Shown piece after piece: positions 17,708-27,927 of a DNA stretch of 64,000 bases. The position numbers and the translations under genes were made by a program. The notes below the pieces were generated by a model that saw nothing but the letters and a program-made list of their open reading frames with translations, was not told the origin of the DNA and searched no databases. How positions within the stretch are numbered: position 1 is the first letter of the stretch; each line of letters starts with the position of its first letter. The stretch spans positions 1 through 64,000 of the forward strand of contig NZ_JARBFX010000017.1 in the NCBI RefSeq assembly GCF_028863665.1, read 5' to 3'. This DNA is from Aquabacter sediminis. GTDB taxonomy: Bacteria; Pseudomonadota; Alphaproteobacteria; Rhizobiales; Xanthobacteraceae.

Positions 17708-18484
17708 ATGATTTCCCTGATGCAGCTCCTCCTCGGCCTCCTGGCCGGAACGCTGGTGGGCTTCTCTCTCGGCCTTGTGGGCGGAGGCGGCTCGGTGCTG
17801 GCGGTGCCGCTCCTCGTCTATTTTGTCGGCCTCCATGACCCGCATCTCGCCATCGGCACGAGCGCCGTGGCGGTGACGGTGAATGCCGCCCTGAGCCTTG
17901 CCGCCTATGCCCGCGCGGGACAGGTGAAGTGGCCGTGCTCGCTGACCTTCGCCACCGCCGGCATTCTCGGGGCCTTCGCCGGGTCCACCCTGGGCAAGGC
18001 GACCAATGGCCAGCACCTCCTCGCCCTGTTCGCGGGGGTGATGATGGTCATCGCGCTCGTCATGCTGAAACGCCGGGGTGCGGCGGGGGATCCCGGCGTA
18101 CGGCTGTCGCGGGAATCCTTCCCGCGCGTGGTTGGCGTTGGCATGGGGAGCGGAGCGCTCTCCGGCTTCTTCGGCATTGGCGGCGGCTTTCTCATCGTGC
18201 CGGGCCTTGTGATCTCCACCGGCATGCCCATGCTGAATGCGGTGGGCTCCTCTTTGGTGGCGGTCACCGCCTTCGGGCTGACCACCTCGGTCAATTATGC
18301 CGTCTCGGGCCTCGTCTCCTGGCCTCTGGCGGCCATGGTGGTGGGCGGCGGCACGGCGGGCAGCCTGGTGGGCATGCGCCTGTCCAAGCGGCTGGCGGGG
18401 CAGAAGGGGCGGCTGAACGTGGCCTTCGCCGTCATCGTCTTCTCGGTGGGCCTTTATGTGCTGGCGCGCAGCCTGATCGGCTGA
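17708..18484 (+). CDS. Sulfite exporter TauE/SafE family permease
   Basis: 258-aa membrane protein with about eight hydrophobic spans in two repeated halves, each bearing the family's Gly-rich motif: GFSLGLVGGGGSVLAVPLLV near residue 20 and SGFFGIGGGFLIVPGLV near residue 155. The family exports sulfite, sulfoacetate or related anions. ATG at 17708 follows AGAAGG. Its position opposite a persulfide dioxygenase-like gene suggests it removes the sulfite product; that is inference from context. Confidence 0.88.
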   Translation: MISLMQLLLGLLAGTLVGFSLGLVGGGGSVLAVPLLVYFVGLHDPHLAIGTSAVAVTVNAALSLAAYARAGQVKWPCSLTFATAGILGAFAGSTLGKATNGQHLLALFAGVMMVIALVMLKRRGAAGDPGVRLSRESFPRVVGVGMGSGALSGFFGIGGGFLIVPGLVISTGMPMLNAVGSSLVAVTAFGLTTSVNYAVSGLVSWPLAAMVVGGGTAGSLVGMRLSKRLAGQKGRLNVAFAVIVFSVGLYVLARSLIG

Positions 18485-18582
18485 AGTTGATCGCGGTGCG
18501 GCCTCCTTCTCTCGCCAAAAGGACGCAGGGACGGTATGCGTGGACCCCACGCACAGCGCCCCAGCCAGAGGGAGAAGAACGG

Positions 18583-19824
18583 GTGGACGATCTCGCGCAA
18601 GGTTCGGTTCGCGTCACGCGCGAGGAGCTGGACACCGAAGGCCATTCTTCTTCCCGCCGCGCCTTCCTCATCCGAACGGCGCAACTGGGCGGCTCAGTGG
18701 CGAGCGCCGCGCTGCTGGCGGCCTGCGCCGGCGACATGGGCTCGCCCGTTCCCCCGCCCAGCGCTGCCGAATTGGCGGCTCCCGTCGCCGCCCAGCCCAT
18801 TTCCTCCGGTCCGCCCGTCGCCCTCATCCTGCCCTTGGGCGCGCAAGGCAATGCGGCGGCGGTGGGCCAATCCATGCGCAATGCGGCGGAACTCGCCTTG
18901 GCGGAAACCGGCCAGCCGCCCATCACGTTGCTGGTGAAGGATGACGGCGGCACCGCCCAGGGCGCCCGCGCCGCCGCCGAGGCGGCGGTGAATGAGGGCG
19001 CCCGCATCATTCTCGGCCCGCTCTTCGCCCATTCGGTGGGCGCGGCGGGGCAGGTGGCGCGGGCGCGGGGCATTCCCGTCATCGCCTTTTCCACCGACAC
19101 CAACGTGGCCACCGCCGGCGTCTATCTCTTGAGCTTCCTGCCGCAGAGCGACGTGGACCGCATCATCCGCTATTCCGCCTCCCAGGGCCGGCGCTCCTTC
19201 ATCGGCCTCATTCCCGACAATGCCTATGGCTCGGTGGCGGAAGGCGCGCTGCAGCAGGCGGCCTCGGCCGCCGGTGGGCGGGTGGTGGCGCTGGAGCGCT
19301 ATTCCATGGACGCAACGCGCCTCGGCAATGCCGTGCGCAAGGTGGCCGCCGCCGCCGGGCAGGCGGATGCGGTCTTCATTCCCGACACCGCCGACAATGT
19401 GCCCCAGGTGGTGCAGCAACTGGCCGCCGCCGGGGTCGACCTGAAGAAGGTGCGCCCGCTGGGCACGGGCCTCTGGGACGATCCGCGCCTGTTCTCCAAC
19501 CCGCAGATGGACGGCGCCCAATATGCCGGCGCCGATGCCAATGGCTGGCGCTCCTTCTCCCAGCGCTACCGCACCCGCTACGGCACCGATCCCGTGCGCA
19601 CGGCGACGCTGTCCTATGACGCGGTGTCGCTGGTTTCCGCCATCGTCCGCTCCCAGGGCGCGGAGGGCCTCACGGACGTGACGCTCACCAATCCCTCCGG
19701 CTTCAATGGCGTCGACGGCATCTTCCGCTTCCGCCCCGACGGCACCAATGAGCGGGGTCTGGCGGTGATGGAGATCAAGGCGGGCAGCGTCCAGGTGGTG
19801 AGCCCGGCGCCGCGCAGCTTCTGA
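18583..19824 (+). CDS. LpoA-like penicillin-binding protein activator, Tat-type lipoprotein
   Basis: 413-aa periplasmic-binding-protein-fold lipoprotein. After about 28 residues comes the twin-arginine-like segment SSRRAFLIRTAQLGG, then the hydrophobic SVASAALLAA and lipobox L-L-A-A-C. The Peripla_BP_6 domain (about 70-400) starts VALILPLGAQGNAAAVGQSM, with LVKDDGGTAQGARAAAEAAV and LGPLFAHSVGAAGQVARARG. E. coli LpoA activates PBP1A; function here is inferred from family and from its usual position divergent to rsmI. No ATG is available; the GTG at 18583 has a GGAGAAG site. Confidence 0.8.
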   Translation: MDDLAQGSVRVTREELDTEGHSSSRRAFLIRTAQLGGSVASAALLAACAGDMGSPVPPPSAAELAAPVAAQPISSGPPVALILPLGAQGNAAAVGQSMRNAAELALAETGQPPITLLVKDDGGTAQGARAAAEAAVNEGARIILGPLFAHSVGAAGQVARARGIPVIAFSTDTNVATAGVYLLSFLPQSDVDRIIRYSASQGRRSFIGLIPDNAYGSVAEGALQQAASAAGGRVVALERYSMDATRLGNAVRKVAAAAGQADAVFIPDTADNVPQVVQQLAAAGVDLKKVRPLGTGLWDDPRLFSNPQMDGAQYAGADANGWRSFSQRYRTRYGTDPVRTATLSYDAVSLVSAIVRSQGAEGLTDVTLTNPSGFNGVDGIFRFRPDGTNERGLAVMEIKAGSVQVVSPAPRSF

Positions 19825-19892
19825 GGGGCGACAGCATGTCCGAGCGACGTGGGAACCGGTTCGCGTGAAGGAAATGCTTTAAAACAAGGAGA

Positions 19893-19933
19893 TAGAGCGT
19901 TTCAGCGGTTCGATGAAACGCTGAAGCGCTCTA
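19893..19933. repeat. TAGAGC-bounded hairpin between convergent genes, containing the hemW stop codon
   Basis: A 15-bp inverted repeat (19893-19907 with 19919-19933, one mismatch) has an 11-nt loop. The right arm includes the hemW TAG stop, read TAGAGCG on the minus strand. It sits between the convergent LpoA-like and hemW genes and may serve as their bidirectional terminator. Confidence 0.7.
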
Positions 19934-21118
19934 CCCCGCCAGCGCCGCGATCACCGCATTGAGCACCGGGAAGCCAGCTGGGGTCACCGCCAGCCGGTCG
20001 CCGTTCCGGCGCACCAGCCCTTCGGACGCCAGGAGCGCGATCTGCCTCTCGTCCAGCGGCCGGCCGGAGAGGCGCGCGTGGCGCTTGAGGTCGATGCCCT
20101 CTGACAGGCGCAGGCCCATCAGCAGCATTTCGTCCGCCTGCTCGGCCTGGTCCAAGGTCTCCTGCGAGACCAGGCCATGGCCGTCCCGCTCCACCGCCTC
20201 CAGCCACCGCTCGGGCAGGCGCTCGGTGAAGGTGGCCAAGCGGGCGCCCTCGACGGACAGCCGGCCATGGGCGCCAGGGCCGATGCCGGCATAGGTGCCA
20301 TAGCGCCAATAGACCAGATTGTGCCGCGCTTGCGCGCCCGGCCGGGCGTGGTTGGAAATCTCATAGGCGGGAAGACCCGCCTGCGCCGTGATCTCCTGCG
20401 TCACGTCCCACAAAGCGCGGGCATGGTCGTCGTCGGGGATGAGAAGCTTTCCGGCGGAATAGAGCTTCTCATACATGGTGCCCGGCTCGATGGTGAGCTG
20501 GTAGAGCGAGAGATGCTCGCAGCCCTCGGCGATGGCGCGTCTGAGCTCTTGCGCCCAGTCCTCCGGTGTCTGGTCCGGGCGGGCATAGATGAGGTCGAAC
20601 GACACGCGCGGAAAGGCGGCACGGGCGATGGCGACGGCTTTGAGCGCCTCCTCCACCGAATGCATGCGGCCGAGCTTCTTAAGATCCTCCGCCACCAAGG
20701 ACTGCACGCCCAGCGAGACGCGGTTCACCCCGGCCGCTCGATAGCCGGCAAAGCGTTCCGCCTCCACGCTGGTGGGATTGGCCTCCAGCGTGATTTCTAC
20801 GTCATCGGTGAGCGGCCAGGCGGCGTTCACCGCCTCCAGGATCGCCACCACCGTTGCCGGCGCCATGAGGGAGGGTGTGCCGCCGCCGAAGAACACGCTC
20901 TGCGCCGCCCGCGGGCCGGACAGCGCCCGCATGTGCGCGATCTCCCGCCGGAAGGCGGCGACGAAGCGCGCCTGGTCGGGCGGGGCGTGGCGGACATGGC
21001 TGTTGAAGTCGCAATAGGGGCATTTGGCCAGGCAGAAGGGCCAGTGCACATAGACCCCGAAGCCGCCGGCCGTATCCTGCGCGGGGTGAAGGGAGAGCGC
21101 GCTCACCCTTCCAGGCAC
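19931..21118 (-). CDS. hemW: HemW-like radical SAM heme chaperone
   Basis: 395-aa radical SAM protein formerly annotated as a coproporphyrinogen III oxidase. The iron-sulfur cluster motif is [10 protein letters not shown] (CxxxCxxC) near residue 29, preceded by [39 protein letters not shown] and [17 protein letters not shown] follow, with the HemW C-terminal domain at the end. It is proposed to bind and deliver heme. Start uncertain: GTG at 21118 or GTG at 21106, the latter giving a GTGA overlap with the rdgB stop. Last gene of rph-rdgB-hemW. Confidence 0.9.
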   Translation of the reverse strand: MPGRVSALSLHPAQDTAGGFGVYVHWPFCLAKCPYCDFNSHVRHAPPDQARFVAAFRREIAHMRALSGPRAAQSVFFGGGTPSLMAPATVVAILEAVNAAWPLTDDVEITLEANPTSVEAERFAGYRAAGVNRVSLGVQSLVAEDLKKLGRMHSVEEALKAVAIARAAFPRVSFDLIYARPDQTPEDWAQELRRAIAEGCEHLSLYQLTIEPGTMYEKLYSAGKLLIPDDDHARALWDVTQEITAQAGLPAYEISNHARPGAQARHNLVYWRYGTYAGIGPGAHGRLSVEGARLATFTERLPERWLEAVERDGHGLVSQETLDQAEQADEMLLMGLRLSEGIDLKRHARLSGRPLDERQIALLASEGLVRRNGDRLAVTPAGFPVLNAVIAALAG

Positions 21119-21738
21119 GCCTGCGCCAGCTTGCGGAAGGCCCGCGCGCGATGGGAGAGGCCGAAGCCCAAGGGTGGCATGGAATGCTTCTCCTCGGCCG
21201 TCATCTCCGCGAAGGTGCGGTCATGGCCCTCCGGCACGAACATGGGATCGTAGCCGAACCCCTTGGCGCCGCGCACCGGCCAGACCAGCGTGCCCGACAC
21301 CACGCCCTCGAACTCCTCCAGATGCCCGTCCGGCCACGCGATGCACAGGGCCGAGACGAAGCTGGCCGTGCGCTGCTCGGGCGTGACGGCGCCGCGGGTG
21401 ATGAGGAGCGCCTGCACATTCTGCATGGCCAGCTCGAAGTCCTTGTCGGGACCGGCCCAGCGGGCGGTGTAGATGCCGGGCTGGCCGCCCAGCACATCCA
21501 CGCACAGCCCGCTGTCATCGGCGAAGGCGGGCAGGTTTGCCGCATTCGCCGCCGCCACCGCCTTCAGCCGCGCATTCTCGGCGAAGGTCAGGCCGGTCTC
21601 CTCCGGCTCGGGCAGGCCGAGCTCGCCGGCCGACACCGCCTCCACGCCGTATGGCTCCAGCAGCATGCGCATTTCGATGAGCTTGCCGGGATTGTGGGTG
21701 GCGACCACGAGGCGACCGGTGAGACGGCGGTGGGACAT
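21103..21738 (-). CDS. rdgB: RdgB/HAM1 family XTP/dITP pyrophosphatase
   Basis: 211-aa house-cleaning enzyme that hydrolyses non-canonical purine nucleotides (XTP, ITP, dITP) to monophosphates. Signature segments: [13 protein letters not shown] at the N-terminus, [32 protein letters not shown] and [12 protein letters not shown] with the tail S-H-R-A-R-A-F. Its start shares one base with the rph stop (TGATG), so the two are translationally coupled. Confidence 0.95.
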   Translation of the reverse strand: MSHRRLTGRLVVATHNPGKLIEMRMLLEPYGVEAVSAGELGLPEPEETGLTFAENARLKAVAAANAANLPAFADDSGLCVDVLGGQPGIYTARWAGPDKDFELAMQNVQALLITRGAVTPEQRTASFVSALCIAWPDGHLEEFEGVVSGTLVWPVRGAKGFGYDPMFVPEGHDRTFAEMTAEEKHSMPPLGFGLSHRARAFRKLAQACLEG

Positions 21739-22451
21739 CAGGCGATGGCTTCCTTCTGGAGCGCGACCAGGCGGTCGATGCCGGTGCGGGCGAGACCCAG
21801 GAGCGACAGGAGTTCGTCCTGGCTGAAGGGGGTCTTCTCGGCCGTGCCCTGGATCTCCACGATGCCGCCGGTTCCTGTCATGACGAAATTGGCGTCGGTC
21901 TCCGCCTTGCTGTCCTCGGCATAGTCGAGGTCAAGCACGGGCGTCCCGTTATAAATGCCGCAGGACACCGCCGCCACATGCTGGCGCAGCGGGATCTCCT
22001 TGACCATGGAGCGGGCATGCATCCAGGCAAGGCAGTCATAAAGGGCGATCCAGGCGCCGGTGATGGCGGCGGTGCGCGTGCCGCCATCGGCCTGGAGCAC
22101 GTCGCAGTCCAGCGTGATCTGGCGCTCGCCGAGGCCGACGAGGTCGGTGACCGTGCGCAGCGAGCGGCCGATCAGGCGCTGGATTTCCTGGGTGCGGCCG
22201 GAGGGCTTGCCCTGCGTGACCTCGCGGCGGGTGCGCTCCAGGGTGGCGCGGGGCAGCATGGAATATTCCGCCGTCACCCAGCCCCGGCCCTGGCCCTTCA
22301 GCCACGGCGGCAGGCGCTCTTCCAGGGTCGCGGCCACCAGCACATGGGTGTCGCCGAACTTGACGAGGCAGGACCCTTCCGCATGGCGCATCACGCCCCG
22401 CTCGAAGGAAACGGGACGCATCTCGTCGGCGGCGCGTCGGCTGGGGCGCAT
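21738..22451 (-). CDS. rph: Ribonuclease PH
   Basis: 237-aa phosphorolytic 3'-5' exoribonuclease that trims tRNA 3' ends; length matches the hexameric family. Starts [20 protein letters not shown], then [69 protein letters not shown] and [15 protein letters not shown]. The frame continues upstream, but the ATG at 22451 gives the canonical beginning. First gene of rph-rdgB-hemW, divergent from the hrcA side. Confidence 0.96.
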   Translation of the reverse strand: MRPSRRAADEMRPVSFERGVMRHAEGSCLVKFGDTHVLVAATLEERLPPWLKGQGRGWVTAEYSMLPRATLERTRREVTQGKPSGRTQEIQRLIGRSLRTVTDLVGLGERQITLDCDVLQADGGTRTAAITGAWIALYDCLAWMHARSMVKEIPLRQHVAAVSCGIYNGTPVLDLDYAEDSKAETDANFVMTGTGGIVEIQGTAEKTPFSQDELLSLLGLARTGIDRLVALQKEAIA

Positions 22452-22606
22452 TCGTCTGTCCAATCCGTGGTGAAACCGGGCGCCGGTTGTAGGGGCGGGG
22501 AGGCGCGGGAGCAAGGGGGCGGCAAGGGGGAGCCGCGTTTCAGGCATTGAGCACAGCGCAGGGCAGCCATTAGGATGGCGTTCGCACCCTGCGGGAATGG
22601 GAGCCG

Positions 22607-23032
22607 ATGTTCGAGCGCAAATGGGTCCGGCGTGTGGTCTTGGTCTATGCATCGGCCGTGCTGCTGGTCGCCATTCTCGCCGTCGGTCGCCAATTGTGGC
22701 CGGCGCTGCTTCACGGCGCCATCCTTGGCGGCCCGCGCGGGCACAGGACCTGGATCACCCTTGACGACGATCCCGTCCAGTTCGCCGCAGCGGTCTGCGA
22801 TGCCATCTTTGTGCTCGGTTTGATCCTTGGCGGCGCGCTGCTCGCTGCCTATCTCCACAAGATCAGTGAAAAGACCTGGAAGGACTGGATCGCCTGGATG
22901 GTGCGGCGCCAGCGCCCGCCTCTGGTGGACGACGCCCGCATCCAGCAGGCTCCGCCGGAATTGAATAGCGGGCGGCCCGTCCTCACCCGCCAGCCGCTGG
23001 CACCACCGTCCGCACCATCTCCCTGTTCTTGA
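22607..23032 (+). CDS. Small inner-membrane protein of unknown function
   Basis: 141-aa protein I do not recognise. Two hydrophobic spans are clear: [18 protein letters not shown] (about 10-30) and [18 protein letters not shown] (about 65-83). The N-terminus is positively charged and the C-terminus is Pro-rich and hydrophilic. The ATG follows GGGAG, and hrcA begins 7 nt after its stop, so the two are probably cotranscribed. Coding evidence is the membrane pattern, ribosome site and tight spacing; no family link. Confidence 0.65.
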   Translation: MFERKWVRRVVLVYASAVLLVAILAVGRQLWPALLHGAILGGPRGHRTWITLDDDPVQFAAAVCDAIFVLGLILGGALLAAYLHKISEKTWKDWIAWMVRRQRPPLVDDARIQQAPPELNSGRPVLTRQPLAPPSAPSPCS

Positions 23033-23039
23033 ACCCGGA

Positions 23040-24149
23040 ATGACCGCCGTGCCCCTGAACCCGTTCATTCCCCCAAATTCCGCCGCCCTCGCCCAGCTGG
23101 ACGAGCGCTCGCGGGAAATCTTCCGCCAGATCGTGGAGAGCTATCTCGCCACCGGCGAACCGGTGGGCTCGCGCAATCTCTCGCGCATCATCCCCATGAC
23201 GCTCTCCCCCGCCTCCGTGCGCAATGTGATGGCGGACCTGGAGGCGGCCGGGCTCATCTATGCGCCCCACACCAGCGCCGGGCGCCTGCCCACTGACCAG
23301 GGCCTGCGCTTCTTCGTGGATGCGCTGCTGGAGATCGGCGACGTCAACGAGCGCGACCGCAAGAGCATCGAGACCCAGGTGGCCGCCGCCGCCAAGGGCT
23401 ATTCGGTGGAGGGCATCCTCAGCGAGGCGTCCGCACTCCTGTCCGGCCTTTCGCGCGGGGCGGGCGTGGTGACCGCCACCAAGAGCGACCCGCGCCTCAA
23501 GCATGTGGAATTCGTGGCCCTCGACCCGCGCCGGGCACTGGTGATCCTGGTGTCCGAGGACGGACAGGTAGAAAACCGCGTCCTGCCCTTGCCGGCGGGC
23601 CTGCCCGTCTCTGCGCTGGTGGAGGCGACCAATTTCCTCAATGCCCGGGTGCGCGGCCGCACGCTGGGCGAGGCGCGCACCGAGATGGAGGCGCAGACCG
23701 CGCAATTGCGCCGGGAGCTGGACGAGCTCACCGCCCGGGTCGTGGAGGAGGGCTTTGCCTCCTGGTCCGGCGGGGATGCGTCCGAACGCCGCCTCATCGT
23801 GCGCGGGCAGGCCAAGCTCCTGGAGGATTTGCGGGCGCTGGAGGACCTGGAGCGCATCCGCCTGCTGTTCGACGATCTGGAGGCGAAAAGCGAGGTGGTG
23901 GACCTGCTGGGCCGGGCGGAAGAGGCGCAATCCATGCGCATTTTCATCGGTTCGGAGAACAAATTGTTCTCGCTGTCGGGCTCCTCCACCATCGTCGCGC
24001 CCTATCGCGACGGGCAGGGCCGGGTGGTGGGCGTGCTGGGCGTCATTGGCCCGACGCGGCTCAATTATGGCCGCATCGTCCCCATGGTGGACTTCACCGC
24101 GCGGGTGGTCAGCCGCATTCTGGGGGCGCCCGGGTCCGACTCCGCTTGA
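23040..24149 (+). CDS. hrcA: Heat-inducible transcription repressor HrcA
   Basis: 369-aa repressor of chaperone genes that binds CIRCE elements. Features: winged-helix region [20 protein letters not shown] then [18 protein letters not shown] and [18 protein letters not shown] (about 20-90), followed by the GAF-like C-terminal domain with [23 protein letters not shown] and [21 protein letters not shown]. No CIRCE sequence is visible upstream of hrcA or grpE, so its targets (for example groESL) must lie elsewhere. Leads hrcA-grpE. Confidence 0.95.
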   Translation: MTAVPLNPFIPPNSAALAQLDERSREIFRQIVESYLATGEPVGSRNLSRIIPMTLSPASVRNVMADLEAAGLIYAPHTSAGRLPTDQGLRFFVDALLEIGDVNERDRKSIETQVAAAAKGYSVEGILSEASALLSGLSRGAGVVTATKSDPRLKHVEFVALDPRRALVILVSEDGQVENRVLPLPAGLPVSALVEATNFLNARVRGRTLGEARTEMEAQTAQLRRELDELTARVVEEGFASWSGGDASERRLIVRGQAKLLEDLRALEDLERIRLLFDDLEAKSEVVDLLGRAEEAQSMRIFIGSENKLFSLSGSSTIVAPYRDGQGRVVGVLGVIGPTRLNYGRIVPMVDFTARVVSRILGAPGSDSA

Positions 24150-24232
24150 TTTTTGCCACCGCGATGCCGATATGCGGTTGAAATGGAGGCCGGCCCCGGC
24201 GGGCTGGCATGTGACGTGACGAGGACAGCGTG

Positions 24233-24874
24233 ATGAGCGAGCAGGGTGGCGCGAGCGACAACAATCGCACCAATCCGGCTGCGGACCCGGAAATTGCCGA
24301 CATGCAGGAACTGGCATCCGCGGCCGCCGACGGTTTCCATGCCGAGCGCGAGCGTCTGGCGGCCGAGGTCGCGGCTTTCAAGGACAAGTATCTGCGCGCC
24401 TTCGCCGAGGCGGAAAATATCCGCCGCCGCGCCGAGCGCGAGATTGCCGACGCCAAGACCTATGGCGTGACCTCCTTCGCCCGCGACGTGCTGAACGTGG
24501 CTGACGATCTCGCCCGGGCGCTCGGCGCGGTGGAGGCGGACGTAAAGGAGAAGGCCGAGGGCGGCGTGAAGTCGCTCTTGGACGGCCTCGAACTCACCGA
24601 GCGCAGCCTCCTGAAAGCGCTGGAAAAGTATGGCGTGCGCCGGATCGAGCCCAAGGGGCAGCGGTTCGACCCCCATCTCCACCAGGCCATGTTCGAGATC
24701 CCCGACGAGACCGTCCCCTCCGGCACGGTGCTCCAGGTGGTGCAGGCCGGCTATGTCATCGGCGACCGCGTCCTGCGCCCCGCCATGGTGGGCGTCTCCC
24801 GCGGCGGCCCCAAGCCGCCCCGCGAGGAGAAGGCCGACGCCAAGGGTGATGCGGGCGAGGCCGGCGAGGCCTGA
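24233..24874 (+). CDS. grpE: Nucleotide exchange factor GrpE
   Basis: 213-aa DnaK nucleotide-exchange factor. A long N-terminal coiled coil ([20 protein letters not shown], then [14 protein letters not shown]) is followed by the beta domain [20 protein letters not shown], ending [21 protein letters not shown]. Start taken at ATG 24233; a GTG lies directly before it at 24230. Follows hrcA after 83 bp. dnaK and dnaJ are not in the window. Confidence 0.95.
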   Translation: MSEQGGASDNNRTNPAADPEIADMQELASAAADGFHAERERLAAEVAAFKDKYLRAFAEAENIRRRAEREIADAKTYGVTSFARDVLNVADDLARALGAVEADVKEKAEGGVKSLLDGLELTERSLLKALEKYGVRRIEPKGQRFDPHLHQAMFEIPDETVPSGTVLQVVQAGYVIGDRVLRPAMVGVSRGGPKPPREEKADAKGDAGEAGEA

Positions 24875-24901
24875 GCCTTCCTGGATTCTGGATGGTGTGC
24901 G

Positions 24902-24927
24902 ACGGCCGGGCTTCGCCCGGCCGTTTG
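24902..24927 (+). terminator. grpE intrinsic terminator
   Basis: Perfect 10-bp G/C stem (24902-24911 with 24915-24924), TTC loop, then TTTG. It starts 28 nt after the grpE stop. Confidence 0.8.
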
Positions 24928-24981
24928 CGTTCGGGGGAGCGTTCTGGCCATTTCCCCCGCCCGGCCCCCTTCCCCCCATTT

Positions 24982-25031
24982 CCCCCTCCCCAGCCCTCCC
25001 CCGCTCCGCGGGAGAGGGGGCTTGTGGCGCC
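24982..25031 (-). repeat. G/C-rich palindromic repeat, reverse copy A
   Basis: Contains CCCTCCCCAGCCCTCCCCC, a CGCTCCGCG centre, GGAGAGGGGG and the end CTTGTGGCGCC. Inverted relative to copies B, D and E. Confidence 0.7.
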
Positions 25032-25081
25032 GGGGGAAGGTCGGGCTGACGGACGCCGAGGCTGAGCAGAGCCACCGCTCC

Positions 25082-25137
25082 GACCGGGCGCACGAAAGTC
25101 CCCTCTCCCGCGAAGCGGGGGAGGGTTAGGGAGGGGG
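25082..25137 (+). repeat. G/C-rich palindromic repeat, forward copy B
   Basis: Begins GACCGGGCGCACGAAAGTC, then CCCTCTCCCGCGAAGCGGGG and GAGGGTTAGGGAGGGGG. The CTCCCGC/GCGGGGG core forms a hairpin. Forms a head-to-head pair with copy A. Confidence 0.75.
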
Positions 25138-25157
25138 CAAGGTCGGCCCCAACATCC

Positions 25158-25492
25158 GTTTATAAGAAATATATCCTAGATCATATTCCTATTCTCGCGA
25201 GGGTCTGCTATGGTGGTCTCACCTGGCACCAAGGAGGGGCGCGTCCGGAGCGGCCTGACGGGTGGTGTCGGGGGCGGGTGTCCGACGGGACGGGGAGTAA
25301 CGCACCTCGCGCCCGTTAGCAGAGGAGGCTGAAGGCCCAGGCGCACCGATCCGGTTCTGGTTCGGCCGGTGCTGATGGGAGAACCTGTTGCCCACGCGGC
25401 GCAGGGCCGAGGCCATAAATCCCCGCGCGGGAGCGGACGGAGCCCGGCTCCGACGTCTAACCCAATTTACCCCTGGCGCGCCGCCGCGCGCC
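25158..25492 (+). other. AT-rich promoter-like block followed by hairpin-forming sequence (possible small RNA)
   Basis: Positions 25158-25195 form a nearly GC-free island in a GC-rich genome. Downstream are at least three inverted repeats: GTCGG/CCGAC (25267-25271 with 25282-25286), GCACCG/CGGTGC (25343-25348 with 25367-25372) and GGCGCGC/GCGCGCC (25475-25481 with 25486-25492). A 40-codon frame (25210-25332) has a possible ribosome site but Gly/Arg-rich composition. No known RNA family was recognised by eye. Confidence 0.35.
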
Positions 25493-25584
25493 GGCCGCTC
25501 CCGCATCCCTCCACCTCGCCTCTGGCGGGGATGTTGGTGCTGGGGGCGTCAGAGGGGCGCGCAGGCTGTTGGCGTTGGGTCTTT

Positions 25585-25635
25585 GCCCCCTCCCCAACCC
25601 TCCCCCGCTTTGCGGGAGAGGGGGGCCTGTGGCGC
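25585..25635 (-). repeat. G/C-rich palindromic repeat, reverse copy C
   Basis: Carries CCCCCTCCCCAACCCTCCCC, a CGCTTTGCG centre, GGAGAGGGGGG and the end GGCCTGTGGCGC, matching copy A closely. Confidence 0.75.
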
Positions 25636-25685
25636 TGGGGGAGAGGTCCGGATAACTGCCGCCATGACGGGCAAACCCCCGCCCT

Positions 25686-25742
25686 GACCGGGCGCACCAA
25701 AGTCCCCTCTCCCGCAAAGCGGGGGAGGGTTAGGGAGGGGGG
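25686..25742 (+). repeat. G/C-rich palindromic repeat, forward copy D
   Basis: TGACCGGGCGCACCAAAGTC, then CCCTCTCCCGCAAAGCGGGG and GAGGGTTAGGGAGGGG; nearly identical to copy B. Paired head-to-head with copy C. Confidence 0.75.
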
Positions 25743-25802
25743 CCTGTCGCGCCGGGGAGAGGCCCAGTTTAGGGAGGCCGGCGCAGACCAGAACCACCAC
25801 CC

Positions 25803-25887
25803 CGCCCAGGCGCACGAAAATCCCCTCTCCCGCAAGGCGGGGGAGGGTTAGGGAGGGGGAAAGGGCGGGGGAGGGTTAGGGAGGGGG
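25803..25887 (+). repeat. G/C-rich palindromic repeat, forward copy E plus a partial copy
   Basis: Copy E (25803-25860) has GGCGCACGAAAATCCCCTCT, CGCAAGGCG and GGGAGGGTTAGGGAGGGGG. It is followed at once by a partial copy (25865-25887) with only the GGCGGGGGAGGGTTAGGGAG part, suggesting slippage or partial duplication. Confidence 0.7.
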
Positions 25888-26055
25888 ACAGGCGGGTGAC
25901 GTTGAGAACAAAAGTCAGGCGCGCTCGGTCAAAGGTCGCCGGCTGGTGAGCCCCCGGCACGAAGACCATTAAAGCTGTTTGAAATGTAGCATTCAGCGCA
26001 GACCGGCCAAGGAAATGCCCGGCCGGACGATCAGGCGGGCGCGCCCTATTCGGCC

Positions 26056-26084
26056 GTCATGCCCGGGCCAATCCCGGGCGTGAC
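26056..26084. repeat. Isolated 12-bp palindrome of a different repeat type
   Basis: GTCATGCCCGGG (26056-26067) and CCCGGGCGTGAC (26073-26084) pair with one mismatch around CCAAT. It is unlike the G/C-rich units upstream and resembles another class of short palindromic repeat common in rhizobial intergenic DNA. It may end recN transcripts. Confidence 0.5.
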
Positions 26085-26226
26085 GTCTCACGGGACGGAA
26101 AGGGTCTGCGCATCCTGACTGTGGACGGGCTCTGAGAGTCCGATCCTTCGGATCGCGCGGAGGGGAGCGCAATACCACTCTCTATCTCTTTGAAAAGGCG
26201 CGGATTCGATAGGCTCGGAGCCGCCT

Positions 26227-27921
<1,695 letters not shown>

Positions 27922-27927
27922 GGCAGG

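Larger units (their letters stand above)
24875..26226. other. 1.35-kb gene-poor, repeat-rich intergenic region
   Basis: Between convergent grpE and recN. In order it holds the grpE terminator (24902-24927), a reverse/forward pair of G/C-rich repeats (24982-25137), an AT-rich promoter-like block with hairpin-forming sequence (25158-25492), a second reverse/forward pair plus a third forward copy (25585-25887) and a separate 12-bp palindrome (26056-26084). Reading frames through the repeats encode repetitive Arg/Gly/Ser-rich peptides and are not called genes. Confidence 0.8.

Noticed and set aside
22452-22606. Search for CIRCE elements near hrcA and grpE
   Set aside because: No TTAGCACTC-N9-GAGTGCTAA or close variant was seen upstream of the 22607 gene, hrcA or grpE.
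25261-25420. Yes/no test for a Mn2+, cobalamin or other riboswitch in the GGGGAGTA-containing stretch
   Set aside because: Only a short GGGGAGTA match; other conserved elements and a downstream target gene are missing.
25219-25506. Minus-strand 95-codon frame in the same region
   Set aside because: Arg/Ser/Pro-rich, starts inside a palindrome-rich tract and shows no family features.
25375-25851. Open frame running through the G/C-rich repeats
   Set aside because: The peptide simply translates the repeats (Arg/Gly/Ser-rich); no ribosome site and no independent coding signal.
24982-25887. Repeat cluster considered as a CRISPR array
   Set aside because: Units alternate in orientation, spacers are irregular and partly repetitive, and no cas genes are present.
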